Shown: positions 1 through 26,910 of the stretch, piece by piece
Position numbering within the stretch: the stretch's first letter is position 1
Layout of the letters: every line of letters begins with the position of its first letter
Assembly (NCBI GenBank): GCA_034508935.3
Contig: CM067445.1
Span: 23,197,822-23,261,821 of the forward strand
Source: Berghia stephanieae
Taxonomy: Eukaryota; Mollusca; Gastropoda; Nudibranchia; Aeolidiidae
Length of the DNA stretch: 64,000 nucleotides
Reading direction: 5' to 3'
Notes under the pieces: generated by a model
Database searches by the model: none
Seen by the model: only the letters and a program-made list of their open reading frames with translations
What the model was told of the DNA's origin: nothing
Made by a program: the position numbers and the translations under genes

Positions 1-89
1 CATCTGTATTTATGTAATTTCTAATTTTACCAATTCTATTAACTCTTTTTTTTACCTATCAATCCTGCCTGGATAATTTATTCAACAAC

Positions 90-240
90 GTGGTGATTGT
101 GACGTAACTATGCGATGAGCGTCTTCCACCATTTCAACGATGATTCAATTCATTGTTGACAACTGTTGACACGTGAGCTGTCAGAACGACCAATCGTTGA
201 AGGGTCAAGATTCTCAATAGCCAATCGTTCTTCAATCAAA
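90..240. promoter_or_regulatory. promoter-like motif cluster upstream of MED7
   Basis: A CRE-like TGACGTAA lies at 100-107, an E-box CACGTG at 170-175, and two CCAAT boxes at 190-194 and 221-225, both within the repeated word CCAATCGTT. The cluster is about 1 kb upstream of the MED7 start, with two SINEs in between. It would act on MED7 only through a non-coding first exon, or it may serve a gene to the left of the window. The motifs are seen; the function is inferred. Confidence 0.3.
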
Positions 241-514
241 AAACTTAAGAACTCACGAGAACAAAATTTTGAAATGTGGTGATGGACGGACCTATGAAAT
301 CGTTTCTGGGCGGAGTTTAGCCATGAGTGACCGTAGAAAACGAAAAGGTGACTGCAGATATCAAAGGGTCGGCTTATATCATCAAAGGATGTCTACAATA
401 TTGACATGGCCATATAGGGAACTCATTATCTACTCCCCCCAAAATAATCTGAACACGAGAGGGTTAAGTTAGAAATTCAGGCTCTTTACACACATTCTTT
501 CACCGTACTCAGGA

Positions 515-735
515 GGGGGGCAGCGTGGTTTAGCGGTACAGTCTTTGCTTCATACATGAAAGGTACTGAGTTTGATCACCCGCCCCTGCGCTGTGTTGCC
601 TTGAGCAAGCCACCTCATCCTAGCTCAATTTGTGGTGCTGCACTGTGGCTGATGCCTGGGTTATTCCAGTCTTCCCTTGGAATAGACCCAAGAGACAAAT
701 TTCGCCTATGGGTTGAATAAAGGATGTTTTATTAT
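515..735 (+). mobile_element. tRNA-derived SINE (family B)
   Basis: The head has a box A-like segment (TGGTTTAGCGGTA, near 530) and a degenerate box B near 568. The body then runs through 'gatgcctgggttattcc' to 'cctatgggttgaataaagg'. Related bodies occur at about 41735-41930, 58783-58955 and 63755-63960 (inverted), and more diverged at 44050-44260. The head-plus-body structure and repetition support a SINE. Confidence 0.65.
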
Positions 736-749
736 TATTTTTAAAAATT

Positions 750-905
750 TGATTGTCTCTGTCGGGATAAAATTGCAATATTGCCTAAAGGCGTCATGTC
801 CCATTCTATGCGTTGCTGTTGGTCAGGGATCTCTTGTAAAGCGCTTTGACTTTGAGCATGTTTCGTGTTTATTGTGCTATATAAAAACTCCAGTTAAATC
901 AAGAA
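750..905 (+). mobile_element. SINE family A, 3' part only
   Basis: This matches the 3' two thirds of the full copy at 14534-14840. Shared words include 'ggcgtcatgtccc', 'ggtcaggga', 'cttgtaaagcgctttga' and 'ctatataaa'. The tRNA-like head is missing; its place is taken by the family B SINE immediately upstream. Confidence 0.65.
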
Positions 906-1238
906 GGACGAGGACGACAATCTTCCTGTTGTCCATTTCAAGTAGCAAATCATCCATTACCCATAAAAGTGCCATTTTGGTACTGTGTTGAGTAAGATGA
1001 CAGTTTTCAAACACCAACTCCAATAATGACTTGAGAAAGAGTACTCGAGGATATATATGTTTAGGCACATATTCATATTCCTCTCCCATTTTCCTCCCAT
1101 TAGTCTTCTCTCCAAATTCTGTCACACCTTACTTCTACAATTTAACAGTTGAAGTTTAACTTTTCGCTTTTTATCGTGTTTATTTGACAGTTGAAATTTT
1201 CATTGGCTAAACGGAGACTTACACCTTTGACAGGAATT

Positions 1239-7897
<6,659 letters not shown>

Positions 7898-9189
7898 TTT
7901 TTGAAAATATATACTTGCTGAAATGTCTTATACACTGATCAGTCACATCTTGTGACTTCTTAAGGGACCTCTTGTGCCTTGATCGTAGGTACAAGTACAG
8001 ATCTGCCTCTTATATAGTTTTAATTGAAATTTGTAGATCTAAAAAAAATCAATTAGGCCAAATTCAGATTTTTTCTCCAAGTTTTTAGATGCACACACAC
8101 AAAAAAAATTTTAAAAATTATATATATATATATACAAATGTTTTGTCAAAAATTGATTTTTGACCAAAATGAAATGCACTTCATCAATTCTGTTGCATTT
8201 GAAAGCGACAGATCATGAAAATAAGGGAGATAATTATATATTTTAGTTTGATACAGGTTTAGGTTATATTTTCTTTCTTTTAATTTGGATTTTTTTTTTT
8301 TCAAACAATTGTACAGATTTTTGTTTAGTGCCCGTGGCAGGTCTGTAACTGTTGTGAAATCATGCTTGCCAGCTTAAATTATGAGCAGATTCTGAACATT
8401 TTTCACAAGTAATTGACACAAGTGAGTTGAAAATGCATGGTAGGTAAGGTATATTACAGTGCAATTCCAATCATTGCCGTGTCAAAACAATGTAAGAAAT
8501 GCTCACAAATAGGAAGACCACCTGGTCTGGCTGATACGCAAATACTGAAGGTGTTATGGTCTTGATCCATGAGGTGGAAAGTTTGCTAATACACTATGAG
8601 CAAAGCCTGTGGTGAAAGGAATAGCTACATAGTGTAAATTTTGTTTTCTTCTTTATTTTAGATATTTATCATCAAACTTAATTTCTCTTGCATTGTTGGC
8701 ATTATGGGTTGTTGATGCAGAAAACGAAGATCATTGGCATATTGTAGCAATTCTTCAAAGTTTAAGGGTGCAAATAGCTAGATATGCTGAACTATGACAA
8801 GTGCATGCTACCCTTTGTCTAAAATTCTGACCTGTCACATAGCTTTTTGTTTGATCTAAATTCGTGTCATACATCCATCCATTCACTGCCGTTTTGCCCA
8901 TCATTATACACTGTATGAGCCACTGGCTTCCATCTCTTATTGTGAGTGTGTGGGGTTAGATTTATGTGTGTGAGAGAATGTGTGTTTTTCTCTCCATATG
9001 TGTGTCTATGTTCTCGCGGGTATTTGTGTATAATTGTGTGCGCATACTGTTGTTTGATTGAACTGTATACTTTTTTTTTTAGCTGATTACGATATATTTT
9101 ATATTATGGTTTGGTTGAGTAAGAGGATGATGAATGTCAGAGAAGTGTTGCTGTAAATGACTGAATCATGAATATTATATTGTTTTTCA

Positions 9190-9195
9190 AATAAA
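9190..9195 (+). promoter_or_regulatory. candidate MED7 polyadenylation signal
   Basis: AATAAA about 1.3 kb after the MED7 stop and just before the repeat-rich spacer. The stretch 7898-9189 has no coding features and is best read as a long, AT-rich 3' UTR. The signal is seen; its use is inferred. Confidence 0.4.
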
Positions 9196-9354
9196 ATCAA
9201 AGTAATATATTGATAGTATTTGTTGTTTACTGTTGAATCTTTTCACACAGCCTTTACTCCAACTATACTATAATTTACAAGTATCTCATCTTCCTTTATG
9301 TTGACACTTTTTTGACACTCAAGTGTTGTACGCGCTTTAAATATCCAAAACCGA

Positions 9355-9995
9355 AAAAAAAGCTACCTTTATTCCAAACTGCCCTCATGTTATTTGTCTC
9401 TGTCATAACAACCTCCCCTCTTTGTTGAGAAATCCCACTCTTATTGTCTCTCCCTCTTTAGCACCCCGAAGGACTGTCTCTGGGTGGGGTTTTTTGATCT
9501 CCCATGGTGGGCAGGCGGTCACTTGTTGTGTCTTCTTCCATCCCCTATATCTGTTTTCTGAGTTGCTTTCTGTCTTTGTTTTGGGATGGGATTACCTGGT
9601 TTTGTTGTGGCCTTTGGCTGACAGTAAAACAGTCAATTTATCGTTTTGTTTTGGGGGTGATATTCATCCCCCCCCCCCCCCCCCCCCCCCCACTCCCTTC
9701 TCCTTTTTATCTCTGTTATATACTAATCGTTATATTTTTATTTTGAACATTAAAGTGTGTTCCAGTCATTGGGGTCCTGCGCTGGTGTCTTGATGAGACT
9801 TTTACTCAAAACTAAGCACAAAGCTTATCGACATCTGTACCATATTTGAACCAATTGCCATTTATCTTACTTTTTCTTGGATGCTTTCAATTGTAATTCT
9901 GGACTACTTTATTTTTTTTTTTTTTGATCCCATTTTCTTCCTTTGTACGGGCGCTGATATGACCTAAATGTGTTGCAAGCGCCGTAATAAAACAA
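9355..9995 (+). mobile_element. interspersed repeat family E
   Basis: Similar, inverted sequence occurs at 36685-37235, 38525-38870, 55700-55960 and 62915-63062. The 3' end carries a short inverted repeat (GGCGCT near 9950 and AGCGCC near 9978 around ATGACCTAAATGTGTTG) and an A-rich tail, so it is probably a LINE 3' end or SINE-like retroposon. A poly(C) run (9668-9691) interrupts it. No protein domain was recognised. Confidence 0.6.
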
Positions 9996-10004
9996 TAAAA
10001 ACAA

Positions 10005-10165
10005 GGACTCGTTGTTCCTCATGGTGGACAGGTATGTCACCCTTGCTGTATCTTTTATCCCTCTATTTCTAATAATTTACTTTTCTATGTTACTTTCTGT
10101 CTCTGTCATTGGATGAATTACTTTGTTTCGTCCTTACCTTAGCTGAGAGGGAAACAGTTTATTAT
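10005..10165 (+). mobile_element. second, partial family E copy
   Basis: It repeats the 5' half of the preceding copy (CTCATGGTGGACAGG, TTACTTTGTTT, GCTGAGAGGGAAACAG). The two copies lie almost end to end. A similar fragment is at 27690-27785. Confidence 0.45.
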
Positions 10166-10884
10166 ATATTATTTGTGATTGTGTTGGAAGATGGAAATTT
10201 GACTTTCAACATTGTCAATTATCTCTCCGTTATGGAAATCTCGAACAAGCTGGGATCGTGCCTCTGTGTTTTCGATATTACAAAGACAATGAAAAAGAAT
10301 GTGAGGGAGGGGGGGGGGGGGGGGGGTAAACTTGTTGTTTCGGTGAGGTCCTATGATAATGAAGTGCGTCTGTTTTTCATTCAATAACAAGTGAAAAAAT
10401 GCTCCCCTTTACGTGTACTAGTAAGAAGATAACGCCAGCACGTCCCATTGTTGATTAGAGAACGGCGGTGTGCGTCCCTGAGACAATCCGGTGAATCAGG
10501 TGCATGGTGAAAATTTTTGTTTTGCGTTGTTTTTTTTTTTTACATTTTTTTTTTGAAAGCCCAATGTCTCCTGTGCATTTTAATCTTTATTTGAAGCAAA
10601 TCGGGTGATTTTTCATGAAGTTATCGTCATATGCATGGGCGAGGGTCTGAAACCCTAATTTTGAGAAAATGGCTTCCAAAGTTGACATGAGTTGATATTA
10701 AGTGTGTATAATAATTATCTTCATTAAAAAAAAAACAACAACATAGGAATAGGAGTAGAATTCAATTAAAATATTTCATCAATATGTAGATAAATGTTTG
10801 ATTTAACGATTTTTGATGAAAACTCATTTTCCATAAAAATTGACCTCTTGACTAAAATTGTGTTTGAGCGGTAGCAACCTCTTA

Positions 10885-11480
10885 TGGTTTTCACACTACT
10901 ATGTTATGACGATCGACCCAATCAGCAAAGTCCGGTCCGCATTCGTGCACAGTCGCAAACCCGCCGGGTAGCATCGTCACAACACACCGTTCGACTAGAT
11001 GCTCTGCCGTCTCAGGTTCTTGCCCACAGCGAGTACATGTTGGACAGGTAGTAAGACCCCACCGATGAAGCGCACTGGCCGTGAGGCAGCTCCTCGACCG
11101 AAGCCGATTCGCAGTCACCCAGTGTCTCCTCTTACTGGTATCAAAGCCTGGCAACTTCTCACCAAGCTTAGAAGAGGTAACCTCCCCGCCCCCACGAGGG
11201 ATTGAATTCGTCCAAACCGACTTCCATCTCGTATGTGCAGCTCTAGACGTAGTCAGGGATTCTGCGTAACAAGGGTTGCCGGGACTTATTTCGGCTCGAA
11301 ACGGGGGCGCCGTCCATTATGCGCATCAGAGGGGTATCCCCATTCCCTCTCATTGTTTCCCGTAATCGTCGCCCTCCGGACATACTCCGCGGTGGAATAG
11401 CGGTTTGAGCGGTGATCGAATCTTCGCGAAAAAAAACAACAAAACAATCAAACGATCGGGTATCGATGTGAGACGAAAAT
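10885..11480 (-). mobile_element. LINE 3' end, C-terminal zinc-knuckle region
   Basis: Minus strand 11154-10891 reads HWVTANRLRSRSCLTASALHR, then CPTCTRCGQEPETAEHLVERC. This is a CxxC...H...C arrangement found at the C-terminus of R1/Jockey-like LINE ORF2 proteins. The stretch to 11480 continues the ORF in broken frames. The local GC content is clearly above its surroundings. The fragment is 5'-truncated and degenerate. Confidence 0.65.
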
Positions 11481-11522
11481 TGTTTAAATAGATGGATGGA
11501 TAGATAGATTGAGAGAGAATAG

Positions 11523-11536
11523 AGGGGGGGGGGGGG

Positions 11537-11603
<67 letters not shown>

Positions 11604-11816
11604 CAGCCTGGTGATAGCTGGGTCTATAATATCTAAATGGGTAAATAAGTGGACGAGTAGATACAATAAGTTAATAAGAGATGAAAACGATAGATAGCTA
11701 GTAGAAAGATATTTGAATAAGTAGAAAACCACTATCAAGTTGGAGATTGATTGATAGATAGAAAGGTTGAGTTGTATTTTTAGTGATATGAACAGTAGTA
11801 GTAGTAGTAGTATGTC

Positions 11817-11855
<39 letters not shown>

Positions 11856-11897
11856 TTGTTGAGTGCTAGTGGTAGTAGTAGTTGTTGTTGATGAGTG

Positions 11898-11951
<54 letters not shown>

Positions 11952-11995
11952 ATTGTAGTAGTAACAGTAATTGTAGTAGTGGTGGTGGTGGTAGT
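11523..11995 (+). repeat. poly(G), (GA)n and (GTA)n arrays
   Basis: Poly(G) at 11524-11537, (GA)n at about 11543-11600, then GTA-type trinucleotides at about 11789-11995. ORFs of Tyr, Thr or Ser-Leu runs here are artefacts. Confidence 0.9.
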
Positions 11996-12109
11996 AGATG
12001 AAGCAGTAGTAAGAGCAGTAGTAGTTTTTAGTAAGAGTGACGTCGACATCTGTAACGCTCAAAGATAGTATTAACTAAGAGGTTGTGAGGCAGAGGGATA
12101 CGATGTTGA

Positions 12110-13735
12110 TGTTAGTGGTGATCAACCCTAGTGTTGAATCCGCGTGGAGTCAGTGTTCCCAGCGACTTGATCATGTGAGTTTCCCTACCTCGGCGGGAGG
12201 AAGTGTCTGAATGGCAAAAACTGAACACACATCCCCGCGCACACTGTACATCGCAGTGGTCAGGCAGATGGAAGTGTCTGGCCACTGCTGTGTCTGCACA
12301 GCTCGATACATCACGCAAGTGCTGCACAAATCTGTCACCCAGCCTCTTTCCGGTCTCGCCAACGTGAGCAATCCCACACAGGGAACACGTAATTGGATAG
12401 ACTAGATTACGGTCAGTGCATGCAAACGGCTGCCTGATGTCCCAAATCTTGTCTGAGAAGCTGACTCTGTCGTACTCCCACAAGTCTTGCATCGAGGTCG
12501 CATGCATTATCTGGGCCAATGATTGGGTATGAGCTCCAGGCAGCTTCTGACAAGGAGGTCCCTCAGGTTACGATCCCGGTGGTATGCTACCAACGGGGGT
12601 TCAGAGAAAACTGTGGGTGTCTTCGTCCGTCTGGAGGATCCCATAATTGTGTAATAGGATGTCCCGAACCTAATTTGCATGGGGGTGATGCGTGAGGTCT
12701 AAAATGGGACGCTGCGTCTCCTTCTTCCTGGCATTGCGAGACTACATCACTGCTTCTCTCGACACGAGGGTGACTTTCCGGGCAGCCTGGTGCAAATCCT
12801 TTCAGGATATTCCCGTGCCCTAAAGAAATCTATCATGCGATCACACTGAAGCTCAAATTCATCATCTTCCAGACAGAATCTCCGCAAGCGGAGTATCTGA
12901 CTGAATGGGATGGTGTCTTTGCATTCCTCCAGATAAGATGACCGATAGAGCATATAGCTGTGACTGTCCGTTTCCTTGTAGTTTGTAGTGTACTGTGGTC
13001 CATACACCCTTGATTTCCAAAAAGTTCACTTTCGAGATTGAAATCTCATAAGTGTACTCTATGGACAAGTGGAAAGAGTCCATGGCGACGATGAGCTTTT
13101 TCAACTGGCTGTGGGTCAAAGACGTAATGCCGAAACAATCGTCAATGTACCTTTTGAACTACTCAGGGGCAAGTCCCATGTACTGACGGAAGAACGTTTC
13201 CTCAAGGTAGCCCATGAAGAGGTTCGCGTATGAGGGACATGTCTTTGTGTCCATCGCAACACCTGTGATCTGATGGAAGACGACATCGTTGAACTTAAAT
13301 GTGTTGAGTGTGAGCAAAAGTTCGGTGAGCCACACAATGCTGTTGCTGGAGATGCCTGGTAAGGGATGGCGACCGATAAGTGCCTAATGGCACGCAGTTC
13401 CTATTGATGCGGTATGAATGTGTACAGTGCCTTCGCATCCATGGTGAAAATCAGCCATGGATGTTCATCCTGGAATCGAATTTCGTGAAGGACACCTAGA
13501 GTATGGTTAGTATCCTTGATATAAGATTGCAGGGTAGGGACTATACGTTGGAATACCGCATCGAGGAACTGCGATACTTTCTGCATTTTTTCATTTTTGG
13601 GTATTCCAAGGAATTTACCCAATGGAAACCGTACGGTGCTCTTATTGGCTAACCAACCAGCGGCATAGATGAGAAAAATATCCGCCATTTTGATGTTGGC
13701 TGGGAATCGCGTTACTATAGTAAACAAGCGCTGAT
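12110..13735 (-). mobile_element. Penelope-like retroelement fossil (RT and GIY-YIG)
   Basis: The order on the minus strand is an RT segment (about 13730-13100, with FTMDAKALYT-type, PSYANLFMG and RYIDD signatures), then a C-terminal GIY-YIG endonuclease region (about 12519-12112, with YPITCSLCGIAHVGETG and RHFHLPDH). RT followed by GIY-YIG is diagnostic of Penelope-like elements. The copy is degenerate, with several reading-frame breaks, and has no clear terminal repeats. It lies between MED7 and UFM1. Confidence 0.8.
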
Positions 13736-13739
13736 CGGC

Positions 13740-14289
13740 CGTTCATGAAAACAAGTTGCTGCTCGCTCGTTTAACTCAAAATTATTCAAAACGATCTCTC
13801 TAAAATGATATAAATGTGACTTCTTAAGGTTTTCTTCACGGTCAAAACCACACAACATTCTATTAATGATTACGTCCGAGGCAAAAAGGAATATTGACAG
13901 GTCGACCGAGAGTTGAACTCGTGAGACGACAAACATCAATGCGAAGTGTAGCGAGAGTCAAGCTATTGTTTGTCTTGTCCTATTCTATATAGAGAAAAGG
14001 ATAAATAGTATAGCCTCGTGTGTGAGTGGTTGCGTGTCATAGTCTTGTTTTTAAATTGTTTCTGTTGTTTATGTGTGTAGTGATGACTCTCTCACACTCA
14101 ATTTCAATGCCGAAAGAGGAATTCCCGCATACAAGAAAGGGGAATTGGGGTGGTATTTGGCATACATATTGTATAGTAGTTCTAAATAGATAACTGATTA
14201 GAATTATATTATGATATATAAACACAATGCCAAATACAATTCCGAAGTTTCCTTATTTCAAATGAAGTAAAGCTCCAAAACCTAATGGT
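13740..14289. other. spacer without recognised gene
   Basis: I see no coding exon here. A weak tRNA-like stretch on the minus strand (about 13975-13895, box B-like GAGTTCAACTCTC) does not fold convincingly, so I do not call a gene. Confidence 0.4.
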
Positions 14290-15525
14290 AGTGATTGTAG
14301 TACTGAGTGTTAGTGAGGTGATGTGGTGTTGGTGGTGGTTGTAGTTGTAGTAGTAATAGTGATGATGATGTGGTGGTGGTGATGATTGTAGTTGTAGTAG
14401 TAGTGGTAGTGATGATGATGTGGTGGTGGTTGTAGTAGTAGTGGTAATGGTAATGATATGGTGATGGTGGTGGTTGTAGTAGTAGTGGTCGTGATGATGA
14501 TGTGGTGGTGGTGTTTGTAGTAGTAGTGGTAATGATGCGGCTATATGGTCTAGTAGTATGACACTCGCTTCCGGATCGGAAGGTCCTGGGTTCGAGCCTC
14601 GCGCTCGGCGCATAGTTGAGTCCTTGGAAAAGGCTCTTTACTCACATTCTCTCACCGTACTCAGGTGTAAAATGAGTACCTGGCCGTTAACAGAGTTGTC
14701 TTTGTCCGAAAAATTGTAATATCGCCTAACAGGCGTCATGTCCCGTCCTACATGTTAAATGTTGACCAGGGACCCCTTGTAAAGCGCTTTGAGCACATTT
14801 AGTAGATATTGCACTATATAAAGCTCAATTTAAAAAAAAAAATATTTCAATGATGATGATATGGTGGTGGTGGTTGCAGTAGTAGTAGTGGTAGTGATGA
14901 TAATGTGGTGGTGGTTGTAGTTGTAGTAGTAGTGATAGTGATGATGATGTGGTGGTGGTTGTAGTAGTAGTGGTAGTGATGATGATGTGGTTGTGGTGGT
15001 TGTAGTAGTAGTTGTAATGGTGATGATATGGTGGTAGTGTGGTTGCAGTAGTAGTGGTAGTGATGACGATGTGGTTGTGGTGGTTGTAGTAGTAGTGGTA
15101 ATGGTAATGATATGGTGGTAGTGGTGGTTGTAGTAGTAGTGGTAATGGTAATGATATGGTGGTGGTTGTAGTAGTAGTGGTCGTGATGACGATGTGGTTG
15201 TGGTGGTTGTAGTAGTAGTGGTAGTGATGCTATTGTGGTGGTGGTTGTAGTAGTTGAGGTAGTGATGTGGTGGTGGTTGTAGTAGTAGTGGTGGTGGTGG
15301 TTGTGATAGTAGTGGTAATGATGATGATATGGTGGTGGTGGTTGCAGTAGTAGTGGTAGTGATGACGATGTGGTTGTGGTGATTGTAGTAGTGGTAGTGA
15401 TGATGATGTGCTGGTGGTGGTGTAGTAGTAGTGGTAGTGATAATGATGTGGGGCTGGTGGTTGTAGTAGTAGTGTTAGTGATGATATTGTGGTGGTGGTT
15501 GTAGTAGTAGATGATGTGGTGGTTG
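14290..15525 (+). repeat. GT-rich minisatellite with higher-order unit
   Basis: A long array built from GTAGTAGTGGTAGTGATGATG and TGGTGGTGGTTG blocks, with a unit of about 40-60 bp. The + strand is almost free of C. A family A SINE (14534-14840) splits it. Minus-strand ORFs of Thr/His/Leu runs are low-complexity artefacts. Confidence 0.9.
14534..14840 (+). mobile_element. full-length tRNA-derived SINE (family A)
   Basis: The head is a tRNA-like segment with box A (TGGTCTAGTAGTA) and box B (GGGTTCGAGCC). It is followed by a body with TACTCAGGTGTAAAATGAG, GGCGTCATGTCCC, GTAAAGCGCTTTGAGC and an A-tail. AATGATG flanks both sides, a plausible target-site duplication. The head most resembles tRNA-Pro/Gly. 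This is the reference copy for 750-905, 23638-23866, 41092-41330, 58290-58615, 60590-60893 and 63063-63222. Confidence 0.85.
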
Positions 15526-16398
15526 GAAAACACATTACAGGTTATTATAATACATGATTACACACATTCTCTAACTTCATTTTTTGACAGCTTCGTTGTG
15601 CCATAAATATACGCAACAGTTCTGAAACATTTTATTGTGGATTTTGATATTGTTTGTTGTTTTTCTTGTGTCGTTATGTTGACATAGATACCGAATGAAT
15701 GGTAATGACTACATTCTCAGCCAACAACAAAATGGCGCTGAATGCTTTCATTGGTGGACACTTTTTAGGCTTCGTACGTATTCTCATTCGTTTAATTCTA
15801 TGGGGTATTCAGATGTCGATTGTGTCAATTTTTAGTGGCTGTCGATGTTTTGATTTGAGATCTCTGTTGTAATCTTTTTTTTTTCTTTCTTCTCCTTCTT
15901 CTTCCTGCTTTTAAATGTGTATATTGTCTTCTTGTTTATGTACAAGTTGCATCAACAGGACAACATTCCTCCGCATTTTTTGACCGCATAATTTGTCGTT
16001 TCTTGCATAATTTGTGGCATGATTTCGTCTTTTTTTTTGTGTGGCATAATTTGGAGGGAAAATGCCATTTTCCTGGAGTACGTAAAGCTGATGATGTCGA
16101 CGGTGGTGGTGGTGGCGGTGACAGTGGCCGCAGGGCACAACTACGATGTCATTATGTTGTTGTTGCTGTTGTTGTTGTTGATAATGATGATGATGTTATT
16201 CATGGCGATGATGATGATGAAAATAAAAAGAAGATTATAGATCATGATAATCAGATGGTAATAATAGAGCTTTTCATCTTGCATATTATTTATGTAAGTT
16301 GAATCATGAGGAACTCCTCTTACAATAAGATAGGTTGGGACCATGAACCTTATCATAAATCATATCCGGTTTCGTTTGTTGCTGCTGAGAAATACAAG

Positions 16399-24047
<7,649 letters not shown>

Positions 24048-24800
24048 GAATATATATAAAATATACCACATTATTCTTAAATGTAGCCTTCAGGGTTTGT
24101 AAAGTTTGAAAATGTTGAGCATTTAACAAGTACATGCATCTAAAGGACTTGGCCGTTTTTTTTGGTGCAATACCATTCAATTTTCAGGCCTGTAAATTTT
24201 CAGACAACCCAATTGTTTTCTACCAGAGGGAACACCATAGACAAAGAAATTTAAAGACATTTTCTCCCGCCCGAAAAAACAAAAACGGAAACGCAAAACC
24301 GTGGGCCCAAACAGTTTCTTGCATTCTTCCACTTCACCATTACGACTGTCACAGGGATTCCCCTCTTCGCAATTATCACCTGTGACTGCCTCTCACCCTG
24401 ATTCACCATGATTGTGTTGCCTCTTCCTCTTCGCATCAGTTGTCCAACCCACATTTGCCCTCTCAAAATTTTTATTAGATTATTTATTGTTGATACGGCT
24501 TATTAATAATAGGATGTTTTGCATTTCACATTGTCTGTTGAGGTAACCTGTGGTTATAAAAATAATTTAATTCTTTGACAATTTTGGAAACAATGATTTA
24601 CAGGCCTGTACTTTACATGAATGTAAAATTTCGTTTTAAACAATCAATGCTCTCCCGTGCTGAAGTTATGTATTTTCATTGTTGCATTGCTGTCTCTTTT
24701 GCAGAATATGTATGCTTTTAGTAAGAGACAAACTGTGATGATTCTTGTTGGCCAATTTTATTTCATTAAAAAATATTTTATATTTAATTTCAATAATCAC
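24048..24800. other. UFM1 3' flank, no recognised feature
   Basis: Likely 3' UTR and spacer. No clear AATAAA or exon-like segment was found, so the transcript end is unresolved. Confidence 0.4.
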
Positions 24801-25766
24801 TCCCATAGATGCTGTGCGGTTGGCTAAGAAACTCACAACATTGCCATCCCGAAATATAACCACCAAAATACAAAACATGAGCAATCTTGAACGTTTATAA
24901 TCTGGTTAATACAGTTTAGTGAGAAGTTACTCATAAACATGGATGGCAAAAAAAAAACAATAATAAAGACTGGATTGACATCAACTTCATTCTATCTATT
25001 GTACAAATAAGGCAAAACTATAACACTCTGCTTATACGCTACACATTCCTGAAAAATGGAATTTTTTCTATATAATCACTTCGCTTAATCGCACACCATC
25101 TCTGCTCAATCGCTACACCTTGATGGAGTGACAACCAACAGCCATATGTAATCAACGATGCCATTCCCGTTCCACACAACTTTTCGGCCAAAGCATTCGA
25201 TCAATTCTTTACAATGGACAACAATATACCCATCAGCTGTGAACTTACATCTCTGGAGCTACTGAGCTCCATTCAGCCACACAAAAGACAATGCCTAGAT
25301 AATGAAGATGAGGATGAGTCATTGGAATGTTACAAACCACCCCTGACAAACACTGAAAAAATTGACATGGTGGACAAACAATGTCGCTAAATCTAAGAAC
25401 GCTTTACAGATGATCTATATTGGCCGGATTGGAGACAAGGGTTTATAAACAGTTTGCACAGAATAGAAAGCTTTGTTGTCAGTAAAACATGAAAAAGAAA
25501 AGGAAAAAAAAACAACCAAAAACAAAACAATACAAAAACCAATAAATATATAAATAAATAAAATAAAAATGAAGAAACAAACATTCTAATGAGGTTATGT
25601 CTTGAATATGACAGTCCCAAGCTCATAGAAAACCCAGAATGGAAGGTCCTACATGAATTGCACATGAAAACTGGGGCTTAGATGCTATTATTAGCTTCTC
25701 TGCTTAATCGAGACACTAAGCCGTACTCCTAAGGGTGTGCGATTAAGCAAAGTCGACTGTAATAAT
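24800..25766 (+). mobile_element. pogo/Tigger-like element remnant
   Basis: About 190 bp at 24808-24995 matches 30004-30190 inside another Tigger-like element. An in-frame stretch (about 25200-25388) encodes an acidic tail (RQCLDNEDEDESLECYKPP) like pogo/Tigger transposase C-termini. The right end near 25765 (read inward) starts ACAGTCGACTTTGCTTAATC. The left terminus is not found. It is degenerate and lies between UFM1 and CORO7. Confidence 0.55.
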
Positions 25767-25995
25767 AATGAATATTTACATATTTTGTATCCTCATCTGA
25801 TTCATTGATGAAAACGATGCACTTATAAAACTAATTTAAGTAATTTTATATATGGCCATTAACATGAATATTTTTCTTTAAAGTGTTTTTTTTCCTTTTC
25901 TTTTTTTTATTCTAAATCTTTTAAAAAAATTTATCTGCTTTCTGGTTCTAAGAAAGACGGGAGGCCTGTGGGATGTGAGTGTGAGAGAAAGGGGA

Positions 25996-26093
<98 letters not shown>

Positions 26094-26104
26094 AGAGAGA
26101 GAGA
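25996..26104 (+). repeat. (GA)n microsatellite
   Basis: About 105 bp of GA dinucleotides with two extra-G interruptions. A poly(C) run follows at 26452-26476. Confidence 0.95.
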
Positions 26105-26910
26105 GGCTGGTTGTAATTTTAAAGTGTGCCCAGATTTGTAATAAATATAATTTATTCGTATCACTCTACTTCTTCTTAAAAGTTATTATTATTATTATTT
26201 CTTTAATTTCAAAAAGGTCTAAGTCTAGTTTATTTAAATCAATGTATTTGAAATGTTAATGTAATTGAGGACAAAACAGGAATAAAGGGTGGTCAAATAT
26301 AAGTACTACGAGCCATCTTGGAATTTTTAAAATGAACCAATTTATCATCCATTTTCGTATTCACACTTGCCAAAAATAAAGACATTAAAAATCCTTTATG
26401 GTGTTGTGTGAGTGCTAAAATCTTTTCTATAGTGTGACAAAAACAAAACAACCCCCCCCCCCCCCCCCCCCCCCCCAAAGAAAATAAAATGTGATATGAT
26501 CATTAGAAACTAAACAGACTTTACACAATATGTCAGCCTATTAGAGATGGAAGACCACTTTTATCCTGTATGCATTCTCATTGAAAGCTAGTCTATTATG
26601 TACTATTACTATTATTACTGTTATATCAATTCTTTGTATGTTTCCTTTCTCTTTACTGTCGCAATTGGTGGTGGTGACATCAGATATATTAAGTTATAAA
26701 ATAAACTAATATTCTTTTTCATTTTTGTTTGTTATTTTTTTTTTTTTTAAAGCCTTCTTTCAGTTTCAGACTGAGGTTTGGGTTCAAGGTAACCCGACTT
26801 ACCTTGCAGTTTTTATCAAGACAGCAATAACAGTGATGCGACTTATTTTAAGTCCAAGTTAGAATAATGCTGTTTCTCCTTTCTTTGTGAAAATGGTTAG
26901 GTTTTGCAAT

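Noticed and set aside
9422-9793. 123-codon frame in the MED7-UFM1 spacer
   Set aside because: It lies inside a family E repeat and crosses a poly(C) run; other copies do not keep the frame.
11484-12062. 192-codon minus-strand frame rich in Tyr, Thr and Ser-Leu
   Set aside because: It lies wholly within trinucleotide and (CT)n repeats; all frames stay open there.
14847-15533. 228-codon minus-strand frame
   Set aside because: It is translation of the GT-rich minisatellite.
16280-16290. Alternative UFM1 start junction (AT before GTAAGT)
   Set aside because: The donor is good, but a T lies three bases before the ATG and the site follows low-complexity sequence; the junction at 16400 has the better start context. 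Not fully excluded.
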